DNA of 57,878 nucleotides from DTU024 sp964518875 (GTDB lineage Bacteria; Bacillota; Clostridia; Christensenellales; Aristaeellaceae). The notes beneath the pieces are model-generated. The model was given only the letters and a program-made list of their open reading frames with translations. It searched no databases and was not told the DNA's origin. A program made the position numbers and the translations under genes. This document shows, piece by piece, positions 17,438 to 25,937 of the stretch (within the stretch, counting starts at the first letter, position 1; every line of letters begins with the position of its first letter). The stretch lies in NCBI GenBank assembly GCA_964518875.1, contig CAZFHI010000010.1, forward strand, positions 1 to 57,878, read 5' to 3'.

Positions 17438-18301
17438 ATGAAAAAGAAAGTTTGCTTTTGCCTGATTTCCACTTTGTTAGCCTTTTGCATCTGCCTTTGC
17501 TTAGCGGCAGAGCAAAGGGTTTTTATTTATCCTGAAAAGTCAAGAATAGATAAATCTAAAGACCTGATGCGCCTTTACGTTCTTGACCTTTTAGGGGCGG
17601 ACTGCATGCTGCTTAAATGCAGGGACGACGTAATGCTCATAGACCTGGGCAGGGACAGCCAGTACGATCAGCTTAAAACCATGCTTAAAGGGCTTAACGT
17701 AAAAAGCCTCGACGTGTTCAACACGCACCCGCACAACGACCATACAGGCGGGCTCATACAGCTTTTGGACGAGTATAACGTTAAGCGTTTTTACACGCTG
17801 TTTAAAAAAGAAAAATATCCCCGCAGCGTCTCACGAAAATTAGCTGAAAAGAAAGTAAATGTTAAACTGCTTTCTTCAAACGACAGCCTGCCGTTTAACG
17901 AAGACGTTTCTATTGAAATTCTGCAAAACAAATATGGCATGAACCTTAACGAGCAGTCCGCCGCGCTTAAAATAAGCCTTAACAAGGCTAAGCTTTTTCT
18001 CACGGCGGACATTAGCGCGGGCAGCCAGCGCTACTTTATAGACAAATGGGGCGCGGACTTAGACGCGGATATAATGAAATCTCCCCACCACGGCATAGAG
18101 GATTTGAAATCGGACTTTATAAGCAGCGTTGCGCCGGAATTCTGTTTTTTTACGCATGGAGAAGCGGACACCAAAAAAATGCAGAAAACGCTTAAAAAGC
18201 ATAAGGTACCATGCCTTTTTGCGACGCATGGCATAATATACATTGTTACAGACGGTGAAACGTGGTACGTAAGGCAGCTTGGAACAACAAAGCGGCCTTA
18301 A
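17438..18301 (+). CDS. Secreted metallo-beta-lactamase-fold hydrolase of the ComEC C-terminal type
   Basis: A 287 aa protein with a signal peptide (basic MKKK, then a hydrophobic core to about residue 23) followed by a single MBL domain. The zinc motif HPHNDH is at 97-102, with further ligands in LTADIS and SPHHG. The motif order and wording match the C-terminal domain of ComEC (compare its HLHDDH, GDLG and SHHGSK), but there are no channel segments. It thus looks like a detached, exported version of the ComEC nuclease-like domain. It follows the ComEA-like gene by 105 bases. Its true substrate, DNA or another phosphoester, cannot be read from the sequence. Confidence 0.78.
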   Translation: MKKKVCFCLISTLLAFCICLCLAAEQRVFIYPEKSRIDKSKDLMRLYVLDLLGADCMLLKCRDDVMLIDLGRDSQYDQLKTMLKGLNVKSLDVFNTHPHNDHTGGLIQLLDEYNVKRFYTLFKKEKYPRSVSRKLAEKKVNVKLLSSNDSLPFNEDVSIEILQNKYGMNLNEQSAALKISLNKAKLFLTADISAGSQRYFIDKWGADLDADIMKSPHHGIEDLKSDFISSVAPEFCFFTHGEADTKKMQKTLKKHKVPCLFATHGIIYIVTDGETWYVRQLGTTKRP

Positions 18302-18447
18302 GCTTAATAAAAATTAATTCGTCCGTTATTAATTCAGTTAGCAAAACCTTTGCGCACTTGCCGCGCCATGTTAAACCGGCGCAGCCATGCATTTTTAACG
18401 GGGCTTAGCTAAAACTGTTTTACGCCGTTTGGAATAAGCGTTAAAGC

Positions 18448-18654
18448 TTATTCCTCGCTGTACTCAAGTATGTCGCCCGGCTGGCAGCCAAGCGCGCCGC
18501 ATATGGCTTCAAGCGTTGAAAAGCGTATGGCCTTCGCCTTGCCCGTTTTCAATATGGACAGATTGTTTATGTTAATGTCCGTTTCGCGGGACAGCCATGT
18601 AAGGCTCTGCTTTTTTTTAGCTAAAACCACGTCTAAGTTTACTTTAATCGCCAT
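18448..18654 (-). CDS. XRE-family HTH regulator, YozG type
   Basis: A 68 aa single-domain Cro/C1-type helix-turn-helix protein (LTWLSRETDINI as helices 2-3 and the closing FSTLEAICGALGCQPGDILEY stretch). Regulators of this size usually sit beside a DUF2975 membrane protein, as here: the DUF2975 gene ends 26 bases upstream. The pair probably controls its own promoter; inverted AACGAT/ATCGTT sites lie in the region before the DUF2975 gene. Confidence 0.85.
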   Translation of the reverse strand: MAIKVNLDVVLAKKKQSLTWLSRETDININNLSILKTGKAKAIRFSTLEAICGALGCQPGDILEYSEE

Positions 18655-18680
18655 TTTATATTCCTTTATGTTTAACCCTT

Positions 18681-19169
18681 CTATATAGTAAGCTCGCTGT
18701 CCTGCTTGTAATGCGCTCCCTGTAACGTAAGGCGGTTAAACAGCATAAACAGAGCCGTCGCCGCAAGACAGGCAAACACAGCCAACAGGGAATACAGGTT
18801 TGTAATTGAGCCGCTTACCTGGCTTTCAACGTAGAATATAAAAATAACCTGCAGAATGGATATGCAAAAAAAGCAGAGCGCTATAAGCCTGATTACATTG
18901 GCCGTTTTTTCTGAATACATCTGCCCTTTAAGCGCAAGGTACATAACTCTGAGCCCTAAAATGCATATTGCTGCAAAAAAACCAAGGGCTGTTTCAAGCT
19001 GTACCAGAACAGGCACGCGCATGCGCGCTTCCGCCGTATATGTTTTCGCCGCTTCCAGGCTTAATTTTGGCAGGAACGCCATTATAAGCGCAGTGAGCGC
19101 TGTAAGCGCGGCTATGCATATAATTACAATAACGCTGAGTACCTTAACCTGTTTTTGGATGGATTTCAT
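18681..19169 (-). CDS. DUF2975 membrane protein
   Basis: A 162 aa integral membrane protein with four hydrophobic segments (about 11-33, 56-77, 96-117 and 130-150), matching the DUF2975 family. No biochemical function is known; the family is almost always encoded with a YozG-type XRE regulator, so a membrane-linked partner of that regulator is possible. ATG 19169 follows AGAGGTG and begins MKSIQKQ; an extension to 19202 lies in the promoter and is unlikely. Confidence 0.8.
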   Translation of the reverse strand: MKSIQKQVKVLSVIVIICIAALTALTALIMAFLPKLSLEAAKTYTAEARMRVPVLVQLETALGFFAAICILGLRVMYLALKGQMYSEKTANVIRLIALCFFCISILQVIFIFYVESQVSGSITNLYSLLAVFACLAATALFMLFNRLTLQGAHYKQDSELTI

Positions 19170-19192
19170 AAAACACACCTCTCTTTCGCGTA

Positions 19193-19233
19193 TATTATAC
19201 ACGATAAACGATGAAAAATAAACGATTATCGTT
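19193..19233 (-). promoter_or_regulatory. Promoter and candidate XRE operator upstream of the DUF2975/XRE pair
   Basis: On the minus strand a TATAAT -10 is at 19198-19193. Over the -35 region lie AACGAT-T-ATCGTT (19221-19233, perfect 6-base inverted repeat around one base) and another direct half-site AAACGAT at 19206-19212, repeated at 19220-19226. The placement fits autoregulation by the 68 aa XRE protein. Confidence 0.5.
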
Positions 19234-19336
19234 GAAAAATCTTGTATACAATTTGTATTAATTGTGTTTTTTGTGTTTAATTAAGTTTAATTCCGCTGCA
19301 TTTGTACTATAATAGGCTTAAAAGCTGGGAGGAAAT

Positions 19337-20563
19337 ATGCCGAACTTTAATTTACCTGACGAAGTATTTCTAAACGCCGCGGAGCGCTTTGGCACGCCGC
19401 TGTATGTCTATGACGAAAAGGGCATACGGAAAAACGTAAGCGAAATAAAAAAAGCATTTTCATGGAACAAAAAATATAAGCAGTTTTTCGCAATAAAGGC
19501 GCTGCCCAACCCCGCCATACTTAAAATTATGGCGGATTCGGGCTGTGGACTGGACGCTTCAAGCGAAGTTGAGCTGCTTTTAGCGGACATGACAAATGTT
19601 TCCGGTGACAGCCTGTTTTTTTCCGCAAACGCTATGCCTGAAGAAGAGCTTAAAATGGCAAAGGACCGCGGAGCACATATAAATTTAGACGATATTTCGG
19701 ATATAGACACTCTGTTAAGCTTTGGCACGCCCCCTGAAACCATATGCCTGCGCTTTAACCCGGGAGGCGTATTTAACGGCGAAAACGCCATAATGGGTTC
19801 GCCCGGGGAATCCAAGTACGGTTTTACTAAGGAGCAGCTTTTTTCAGGGCTTAAAAAATTAAAGGAAGCGGGGCTTAAAGGCTTCGGCCTGCATGCGCTG
19901 CTTGCGAGCAACTCTCAAAAAGAAAGCTATTACCCAAATCTGGCGGATCTTTTATTGAGCGTTGGAAAAGAACTGGAAAAAGAAGTCCAGATAACTTTTG
20001 AATATATAAATCTGTCGGGCGGCATGGGAATACCATATAAGCCAGAAGAAAAAAAGCAGGATATTTTTAAAATATCGCAGGAAGTAAAAAAAGTTTTTGA
20101 TGAATTTGACTGTAAGAATTTAGCTTTATTTACGGAAATGGGCCGCTATATTACAGGGCCTTACGGTTTTTTAGTTACGCGCGCCACGCATGAAAAGAAA
20201 ATATACAAGCGCTACATAGGCGTGGACGCGTGCGCGTCCAACCTTCTGCGCCCGGCAATGTACGGCGCCTACCACCATATACACGTGGCGGGCAAGCGAA
20301 AAGCGCCTCATGACCATGTTTACGATATTACAGGCTGCCTGTGCGAAAACAACGACAAGTTCGCGATAGACAGAAAAATGCCCGAGATAAATATAGGCGA
20401 CCTGCTTATAATACACGACTGCGGCGCTCACGCGCACTCCATGGGCTACCAGTACAACGGCCGCCTGCGCTGCGCAGAAGTTCTGTACACAAAGGAAGGC
20501 GGTTTTAAGCTTATACGCCGAAACGAAACGCCGGAAGATTATTTCAGAACGCTCGTTATATAA
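19337..20563 (+). CDS. lysA: Diaminopimelate decarboxylase-family PLP enzyme
   Basis: A fold-type III PLP decarboxylase of 408 aa. The PLP lysine is Lys54 in FFAIKALPNP; GFGLHALL, YINLSGGMGIPY and TEMGRYITGPYG are the phosphate-binding and barrel motifs, and ITGCLCENNDKF carries the C-terminal active-site Cys/Glu. This pattern fits diaminopimelate decarboxylase, the last step of lysine synthesis, better than ornithine/arginine decarboxylases. GGAGG precedes the ATG and TATAAT is at 19308-19313. It is monocistronic, with no other lysine gene nearby. A carboxynorspermidine-type decarboxylase is a less likely alternative. Confidence 0.82.
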   Translation: MPNFNLPDEVFLNAAERFGTPLYVYDEKGIRKNVSEIKKAFSWNKKYKQFFAIKALPNPAILKIMADSGCGLDASSEVELLLADMTNVSGDSLFFSANAMPEEELKMAKDRGAHINLDDISDIDTLLSFGTPPETICLRFNPGGVFNGENAIMGSPGESKYGFTKEQLFSGLKKLKEAGLKGFGLHALLASNSQKESYYPNLADLLLSVGKELEKEVQITFEYINLSGGMGIPYKPEEKKQDIFKISQEVKKVFDEFDCKNLALFTEMGRYITGPYGFLVTRATHEKKIYKRYIGVDACASNLLRPAMYGAYHHIHVAGKRKAPHDHVYDITGCLCENNDKFAIDRKMPEINIGDLLIIHDCGAHAHSMGYQYNGRLRCAEVLYTKEGGFKLIRRNETPEDYFRTLVI

Positions 20564-20667
20564 AAAACACCGCTTCTTTAATACATTCAGTGTTTGATAT
20601 TCATTATTAAACATGCTATATTAAAATATAATAGATTATTTTTTACGGCTTATAAAAAGGAGCAGAT

Positions 20668-22887
20668 ATGTGCTATAAACGCAACAGACTACAAATATTC
20701 CTGTCTTTTTGCGCTGTGCTTTGCATTGCGTTAAGCTCTGCTTTGGCACAGGAACCAGCTTTGCTTAAGGCAAACGCTTCGTCTTTTTCTGCACTGCAAA
20801 AAGAAATCCTTAATCTAAACGTAAAAAGCATGTGCGAATATGATAACGCGCTTCTTTTGCTTACCAATGACGATAATTTTTATATCTGCGACCCGTATCA
20901 AAGCAAATTAACGCCCCTAAAAACAGAAAACGCGCCTGCAAACTCTTTAAATTGGCTTGTTAACGACAATGGAACATTATATGTTTACAGTTTTGAAGGC
21001 TTTTTATATAAAGTTGAAATAGCGCAGGGCTGCTTAAAATTAAGCGTTGCCGCAGAACTTTTTTGCGACATCGGCTTAGAAGACATAGATTCTTTAAGCC
21101 TGCCGGAGCAGGTTTTAATATCAGACGGAGCGCTTTACGCGCTATACCGCCCGCAGAGCCTTATGGGGCTTAATACAAAGCTGTTCGCCTGGGATATAGA
21201 AAGCGGTTCTTCAATACATATAAAGCAGCCGGATAATATGCAGGGTATGTTTTTAGACAGCAAGGGGCGCATAATATCTGTATGCTTTGAGGTTCAGGAA
21301 GTGCAGGAAGCCCTGGCAGAGCTTTTCTGTTTTAATCCCAAAAGCGGACAAAGCGAATATATTTGCAGCATCAAGCAAAAAATATCCCCGTTTGAAGTGG
21401 CTTTAGCATATTTAAAAGACGGAACGTTTATATATGCTGCGGAAAATAAACTTTACAAAAAAAATAATGACGGCAAAGAAAACCTGCTAAAATACATAGG
21501 CGACGCCTCCTTTGTTGAAGGGAGCGGCAGCCGTATAGAAACCCCGGGGGATAAATACTGCGCCTATTTAAGCCGCGGTTCCGTCGTTATTTTTGAAGCC
21601 GGCAGTGGCATAAAGGATGAAAAAGTCCTTAACATATGGGGAGAACCTTCAGGAAATATTTTAACCGATAAAATAAGCCGGGTTATGCGTGGCATTGACT
21701 TTAACTTTATAGATGTGGACTGGAATTATGCCCAGCGCTTAGCTGAAATTCTTATTTCAAAACCGGACGATATAGACGTTATGTTTTTATTTTCTCCCCG
21801 CGATGATACGGATATACTTATAGACAAAGGCTATCTTATGGATTTAAGCGACAGCAGAATTATAAAAGAACACCTTTTAAATTCCTATCCCATAATACAA
21901 AATAAAGCTATGCGAAACGATTCCATATATCTTGTTCCCATATATTTAGATTTATTTTTGTATAGAGCAAATGTAAATTGTTTTAAAGAATTAGGCATAA
22001 ATATACCATACACTTTTGAAGACCTATGCTCATACCTTGAAAATTGGCAGCTTTATGCAGATAAATTAAATGCAGATGTTTTGCCGGTAAGCTTTGTAAA
22101 TGTTTTAACAGCTCTGCGTTCTACTGCAATTAAAATAAGGTTTTCTCTTTTCCGCTATTTTAACGAGGAAGAAAGTTTTGATACTCCGCTGCTTAGAAAA
22201 ATGCTTAAAGCAGCAGAAAAAGAAAGCCTGTATGCTTTAAACCTGCCTTTTCCGGAAAAAGATACAACTGTAATGCTTTCGGCAACTTCTTACAGCCTTA
22301 ATAACTTTACCTGGGAAGCAAACAACAACCCTGAAAACCCAATTGAAAGCGTTATAATAAGGGCAGATAAAAATTCTCCCCCGGTTACGCCTGTAAGCAT
22401 AGGGTATTTAGCAATTAGCTCTAAAAGCAAAAAAGCGGAAACCGCGTTAAAATATTTGGAAGCCTATGTAGAAAATTTAGATGCCGAAACGCGTATAATG
22501 CTTTACCCAAATAAAAACGAGCCGGTAAAATCTGAAAATATAGACGAATATATAGCCTCAAAAGAAAAACATATAGCGGAATTGGAATCCAAGCTAAAAA
22601 CAGACGATGTACAGCTTAAAAATCTGCTGCAAGAAGATTATTTAAAAAGCATTGAAAGCCTTAATTATGCAAAAGCCAACTACTATTATATTACGGAAGA
22701 GGTGATAAAAAACTACAGAGATATTATGCATTATGCCGTTATAAAGGACAAAGGGCTTGAGTTCGCCAGCTTAGACCAATCACTCGACAGTTTAATTAAA
22801 CGCTATATCGACGGAGAAATGCCGACCGATCAATTTATAAAAGAAGCCGACCAAAAGCTGCGCCTTATGAAGCTGGAAACGCAGTAA
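20668..22887 (+). CDS. Secreted beta-propeller-like protein fused to an extracellular solute-binding domain
   Basis: A 739 aa exported protein. Residues 1-28 are a signal peptide ending ALAQ. Residues about 30-310 consist of repeating short beta-strand units (for example NDNFYICDPY, DNGTLYVYSFEGFLYKV, SDGALYALYR and KDGTFIYAAENKLYKK), read as a degenerate beta-propeller. Residues about 320-620 resemble a family 1 solute-binding protein: KVLNIWGEP opening strand, a DVMFLFSPRD turn, LVPIYLDLFLYRANVNCF, then PVSIGYLAISSKSKKAETAL. The last 100 residues are helical and charged. There is no lipobox and no ABC transporter gene beside it. GGAG precedes the ATG; TATAAT is at 20627-20632. Codons, especially in the second half, are more AT-rich than nearby genes. 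Function unknown. Confidence 0.7.
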   Translation: MCYKRNRLQIFLSFCAVLCIALSSALAQEPALLKANASSFSALQKEILNLNVKSMCEYDNALLLLTNDDNFYICDPYQSKLTPLKTENAPANSLNWLVNDNGTLYVYSFEGFLYKVEIAQGCLKLSVAAELFCDIGLEDIDSLSLPEQVLISDGALYALYRPQSLMGLNTKLFAWDIESGSSIHIKQPDNMQGMFLDSKGRIISVCFEVQEVQEALAELFCFNPKSGQSEYICSIKQKISPFEVALAYLKDGTFIYAAENKLYKKNNDGKENLLKYIGDASFVEGSGSRIETPGDKYCAYLSRGSVVIFEAGSGIKDEKVLNIWGEPSGNILTDKISRVMRGIDFNFIDVDWNYAQRLAEILISKPDDIDVMFLFSPRDDTDILIDKGYLMDLSDSRIIKEHLLNSYPIIQNKAMRNDSIYLVPIYLDLFLYRANVNCFKELGINIPYTFEDLCSYLENWQLYADKLNADVLPVSFVNVLTALRSTAIKIRFSLFRYFNEEESFDTPLLRKMLKAAEKESLYALNLPFPEKDTTVMLSATSYSLNNFTWEANNNPENPIESVIIRADKNSPPVTPVSIGYLAISSKSKKAETALKYLEAYVENLDAETRIMLYPNKNEPVKSENIDEYIASKEKHIAELESKLKTDDVQLKNLLQEDYLKSIESLNYAKANYYYITEEVIKNYRDIMHYAVIKDKGLEFASLDQSLDSLIKRYIDGEMPTDQFIKEADQKLRLMKLETQ

Positions 22888-22961
22888 AGCATACTAACAT
22901 AAAACAGTTCCGTCTTGTTCTAATTTTGAAAGCTAGATAAAAAAATAAAAATGAGTATATT

Positions 22962-23333
22962 ATGAGTAAAAAGAAAATATTTTTATCTATAGTTATTGTA
23001 TTAATGCTATCTTCAGCTTTTGCTTATGCAAAAGACGGCTATTGGACAGCCGGAAATAGCAGAGCCGGTGTAAGCTTAAGGATTTCTGGTGCCAGGTATA
23101 CTGGAATATGCAGTAATGATAACGACAATGCCAAAGTAAAAGTAAAAATAGTAATTAAAATTTATGATTATTATGATGGAGTACATGTAACCCCACAAAC
23201 AGCTTAAAAAAGTGGTCTTGGCACAGTAACATGCAATTATAACATTGCACCAATAACATCACGGCAAGGGATTAAATCAGCAACAGCTACAGGATATGTC
23301 GAGGGACATAACATAGGCATTGCGGGGTATTAA
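22962..23333 (+). pseudogene. Small secreted protein interrupted by one in-frame TAA
   Basis: Reading from ATG 22962 gives a signal peptide (MSKKKIFLSIVIVLMLSSAF, cleaved near AYA) and a mature part to residue 81, then TAA at 23205-23207. The same frame continues open for 41 more codons to TAA 23331-23333, with a protein-like tail (GTVTCNYNIAPI, ATGYVEGHNIGIAGY). No frameshift is needed, so a single nonsense change in a gene of about 123 codons is the simplest reading. The shortened 81 aa product may still be made. The gene follows the propeller/solute-binding gene by 74 bases. I do not recognise the family; the mature part is basic, rich in Gly, Asn and Thr, with two Cys. Confidence 0.6.
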
Positions 23334-23366
23334 AAATTATTTAGTGATAAAGCAAAATATCAAGTA

Positions 23367-23387
23367 CGCCCCTAAGATTAAGGGGCG
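23367..23387. terminator. Hairpin between convergent genes
   Basis: CGCCCCT (23367-23373) pairs with AGGGGCG (23381-23387) around a 7-base loop. There is no clear T-run on either side, so this is a weak terminator candidate between the interrupted secreted gene and the DUF1700 gene. Confidence 0.35.
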
Positions 23388-23426
23388 CATATTAAATTCA
23401 ACAGTATTAAATGACATTTATAATTT

Positions 23427-24011
23427 TTAAGAGTTAAATATGCCTCTTATTATACCCAAAAAAACTTTAATTATAACCTTGAATATTTGAACTACTATAA
23501 AGAACATCCAGCCCATTACGGGGAGCACTATAAGCGCGCTCAAGGCTGAGAAGAACAAGCCTATTAAGCCGCCTATCAAGCCGGGCGCCAGGCCGAAAAA
23601 CACAATAAACATGGCTACGCCTATAAGGCCTTTTACTATGTTTGCAGGAGTGCTGGAAAATTTTTCCTTTTGTTTTTTGGCTTCTTCGCGGAAATCGCCC
23701 TGCACTTCTTCCATAAGCTTTTTGCGCTTTCTGGCTTTTTCGTTTTTTTCTTTCTCTTTTTTAAGCGCGGCTTCTTCAGCGTCCTCTATATCGCTGTCGT
23801 ATATAGGGCCGTCAACCCCGCCGTATTTTCTGGCTATTTCGCTCGGAGAGTCCATCTCCAGTATAAGCTCGTCCTCAGTAAGGCCCTCGCGTATCTTTTT
23901 AAGCTCCATTTCGTAGCGCAAGTCCTGCATAATACGCTCCCTGTCTCTTTTGGGCAGGTTGCGCAGCTGCCATTCCACCAGGGCAAGGTATTTTTTCATG
24001 TTGCTTTCCAT
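23427..24011 (-). CDS. DUF1700/HAAS-domain membrane protein
   Basis: A 194 aa protein. Residues 1-70 form the three-helix HAAS domain (YLALVEWQLRNLPKRDRE, then DELILEMDSPSEIARKYG), residues 75-120 are a very charged Lys/Glu coiled-coil-like stretch, and 124-190 hold two or three membrane segments. Such DUF1700 proteins usually act with a PadR-type repressor in envelope stress modules; no PadR gene is adjacent here. AGGGAGA precedes ATG 24011. It is monocistronic and convergent to the gene on its left. Confidence 0.75.
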   Translation of the reverse strand: MESNMKKYLALVEWQLRNLPKRDRERIMQDLRYEMELKKIREGLTEDELILEMDSPSEIARKYGGVDGPIYDSDIEDAEEAALKKEKEKNEKARKRKKLMEEVQGDFREEAKKQKEKFSSTPANIVKGLIGVAMFIVFFGLAPGLIGGLIGLFFSALSALIVLPVMGWMFFIVVQIFKVIIKVFLGIIRGIFNS

Positions 24012-24147
24012 AATTCTATCTCCCTATTTATATTGCAGACTTGCCTGCATATAAATAGTACACTATGCGGTTTAATATAAAATAAAACGCAGATTAGAAT
24101 TTACTAATTTTATGGGTATAAATGCAGTTAACGCGCAATTTTTTAAT

Positions 24148-25299
24148 TCAGCGCTCCTTGGCAAGCCCGAACTTGTAGCACGAATATTTGCTGTCGCGTT
24201 CTTCAACGCTGAACTGCTTGTAGCGGTGCTGGCTCTTATGGCAGTAATAGCCCGCCTGCGCCACTTCAAAACCCGTAAGTCCGCTGAAATTATCAAGCGG
24301 CTTATCCCAGTCAAACTCTGTCTGGTTTTCGGGGTACAGGTGCAGGTACAGCTTCTTAACGTCGAACGAACCGTACAGTTCAGCGCTTTTAGCGTATTTT
24401 TCAGGATCTGAAGCCGTGTCGAACGCCAAAAGAGCCGCGTCCGCGCACATGCGGTGCATGCCGTGGCCGTATTCGCCGTTTATATCGTGCGTAAAAACAG
24501 TATCCGGCTTATATTTGCGGAAAAGCTCCACAACGTAGCCGCGCACCTTGCTTTTGCCGAAATACTTGTAGGCGTCGCTAAGTTTGTTGGACCATTTGTC
24601 GGAAAAAGGCCCGAACACGGGGTAGGTTTTAAGCCCTGCCGTCCACAGGGCGTTAAGCAGCTCGCTTTTCCTAAGCTTGTTTGAAGGCGTTATAACCGCG
24701 GCGACGACGTCCTGTCCTAATTCTCCGGCAAAAGTGGGGATAACGCCTCCTAAAAACAGCATTTCGTCATCAGGGTGGGCGAAAAGTGCCAAAACGTCGT
24801 TCTTTTGCTTAGGCTCTTCCCAAACTTGGACGTAGCGCGGCAGGTTGCCCTGCGCAAATAAAAACAGCTCCTTTATAGCGAACCATTCTTTCCTGTTGTT
24901 CACAGGCTCTATGCGTATCTGCGTCGCGCCGTTAAGCGGTATGAACTGGTGCAGGTAAGGGCTGTCTATCGTTTTTATTTCAGTTGTAAAAGCGGCGGTG
25001 TATTCAGTAAGCGTCCACTGCTTAGGGTCGTCGTCAAAGCAGACGTACATGCCGTACGCGGGCTCCGACAGGCTTATATTTATGCCGCGGGTCTTAAAGC
25101 GCGTGTCATAGTCGCGGTCGGAAAGCCTGAAAAGGTTTTTCGCGTTGTTGTCCGGCGTCATAACGGCGCTTGCGCTTATTTCCCGCGCGTCGCCTTCCCT
25201 GGGCGCGTTTATTATGTCATAGTACGGCGCGCCTTCCTGCGCCAGAACGGAATTTGATACTACCAAAAGTAAAACAAAACAAGCCAAAAATTTTTTCAT
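24148..25299 (-). CDS. Secreted PIG-L/LmbE-type deacetylase with N-terminal beta-sandwich
   Basis: A 383 aa exported protein: signal peptide to about residue 20 (VLAQ), a region of about 130 residues that looks like a discoidin-type beta-sandwich carbohydrate-binding module (DNNAKNLFRLSDRDYDTRF, then TQIRIEP), and a PIG-L domain from about 165. The zinc motif AHPDDE is at 174-179 with the third ligand likely in EYGHGMHRM. Family members remove N-acetyl groups from GlcNAc-containing lipids or glycans, so an extracellular amino-sugar substrate is likely. It ends a leftward operon with YhhN, ribokinase and DUF6273 genes, ten bases behind YhhN. Confidence 0.82.
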   Translation of the reverse strand: MKKFLACFVLLLVVSNSVLAQEGAPYYDIINAPREGDAREISASAVMTPDNNAKNLFRLSDRDYDTRFKTRGINISLSEPAYGMYVCFDDDPKQWTLTEYTAAFTTEIKTIDSPYLHQFIPLNGATQIRIEPVNNRKEWFAIKELFLFAQGNLPRYVQVWEEPKQKNDVLALFAHPDDEMLFLGGVIPTFAGELGQDVVAAVITPSNKLRKSELLNALWTAGLKTYPVFGPFSDKWSNKLSDAYKYFGKSKVRGYVVELFRKYKPDTVFTHDINGEYGHGMHRMCADAALLAFDTASDPEKYAKSAELYGSFDVKKLYLHLYPENQTEFDWDKPLDNFSGLTGFEVAQAGYYCHKSQHRYKQFSVEERDSKYSCYKFGLAKER

Positions 25300-25309
25300 A
25301 AAAACCTCT

Positions 25310-25927
25310 TTAAATTATTGCGCTAAGAGCCATTAGGTATTGCGCCGCGTAGTAAAGCGATATGCATATTACGTCGTTATGCTTTCCCGCTTTTTTAACC
25401 AGCCTTAAGCCTATAAGGCTGTCTGAAATTACGAACAGAACTGCTCCAACGGCCGCAATGGGCACAGAAAAAAACGCCTGTGAAAGCATGAACATTAAAA
25501 CAAGAGCGTATAGCGCGAAAGGCGCTATGCTTTTATCCGTTTGTTTTTTTGCCCACAGGTACAAAGCGTAAACAAACAATGCGAGCAAAACGAAAACTAA
25601 AACAGAGTATAAATTAAACGACCCTTTTATAATAAACGCGGATATGTAAAAGGCGTGCCCCAGAGCGAACACGCCCATGCCGGGAACAAAGTAACGCTCA
25701 AGCAGCATGTCCGCCAAAGCGCATAAAAACAAGGCCGCGCTCACAAGATAGGCGTATGCGGCGCCTGAAGAAATCGCGCTGTACAGTGCAAGCCCTCCCG
25801 CAACGCAGGTCGTAGCGCCCTTTAACAGCGTGGTTTTCTTTGTGGGCGCGTCCGCCTTAAGATCTTCTTTTTTATATTTTATGCCTAAAATAAGCATAAG
25901 CGCGAACGCCGCTATGACCGCGTACAT
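25310..25927 (-). CDS. YhhN-family membrane protein (lysoplasmalogenase-like)
   Basis: A 205 aa protein with about seven or eight membrane segments, matching the YhhN/TMEM86 family. The family's conserved acidic residues are seen in ALADMLLER and FVISDSLIGLR. Eukaryotic TMEM86B and some bacterial members cleave the vinyl-ether bond of lysoplasmalogens; plasmalogens are common in anaerobic Clostridia, so that activity is plausible but not shown. It lies 10 bases after rbsK and 10 before the PIG-L gene. Confidence 0.8.
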   Translation of the reverse strand: MYAVIAAFALMLILGIKYKKEDLKADAPTKKTTLLKGATTCVAGGLALYSAISSGAAYAYLVSAALFLCALADMLLERYFVPGMGVFALGHAFYISAFIIKGSFNLYSVLVFVLLALFVYALYLWAKKQTDKSIAPFALYALVLMFMLSQAFFSVPIAAVGAVLFVISDSLIGLRLVKKAGKHNDVICISLYYAAQYLMALSAII

Positions 25928-25937
25928 TTTGTCCCTC

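Noticed and set aside
23205..23207. Frameshift as cause of the early stop
   Set aside because: The downstream protein-like tail is in the same frame as the upstream part; both other frames meet stops soon, so a nonsense codon is the simpler reading.
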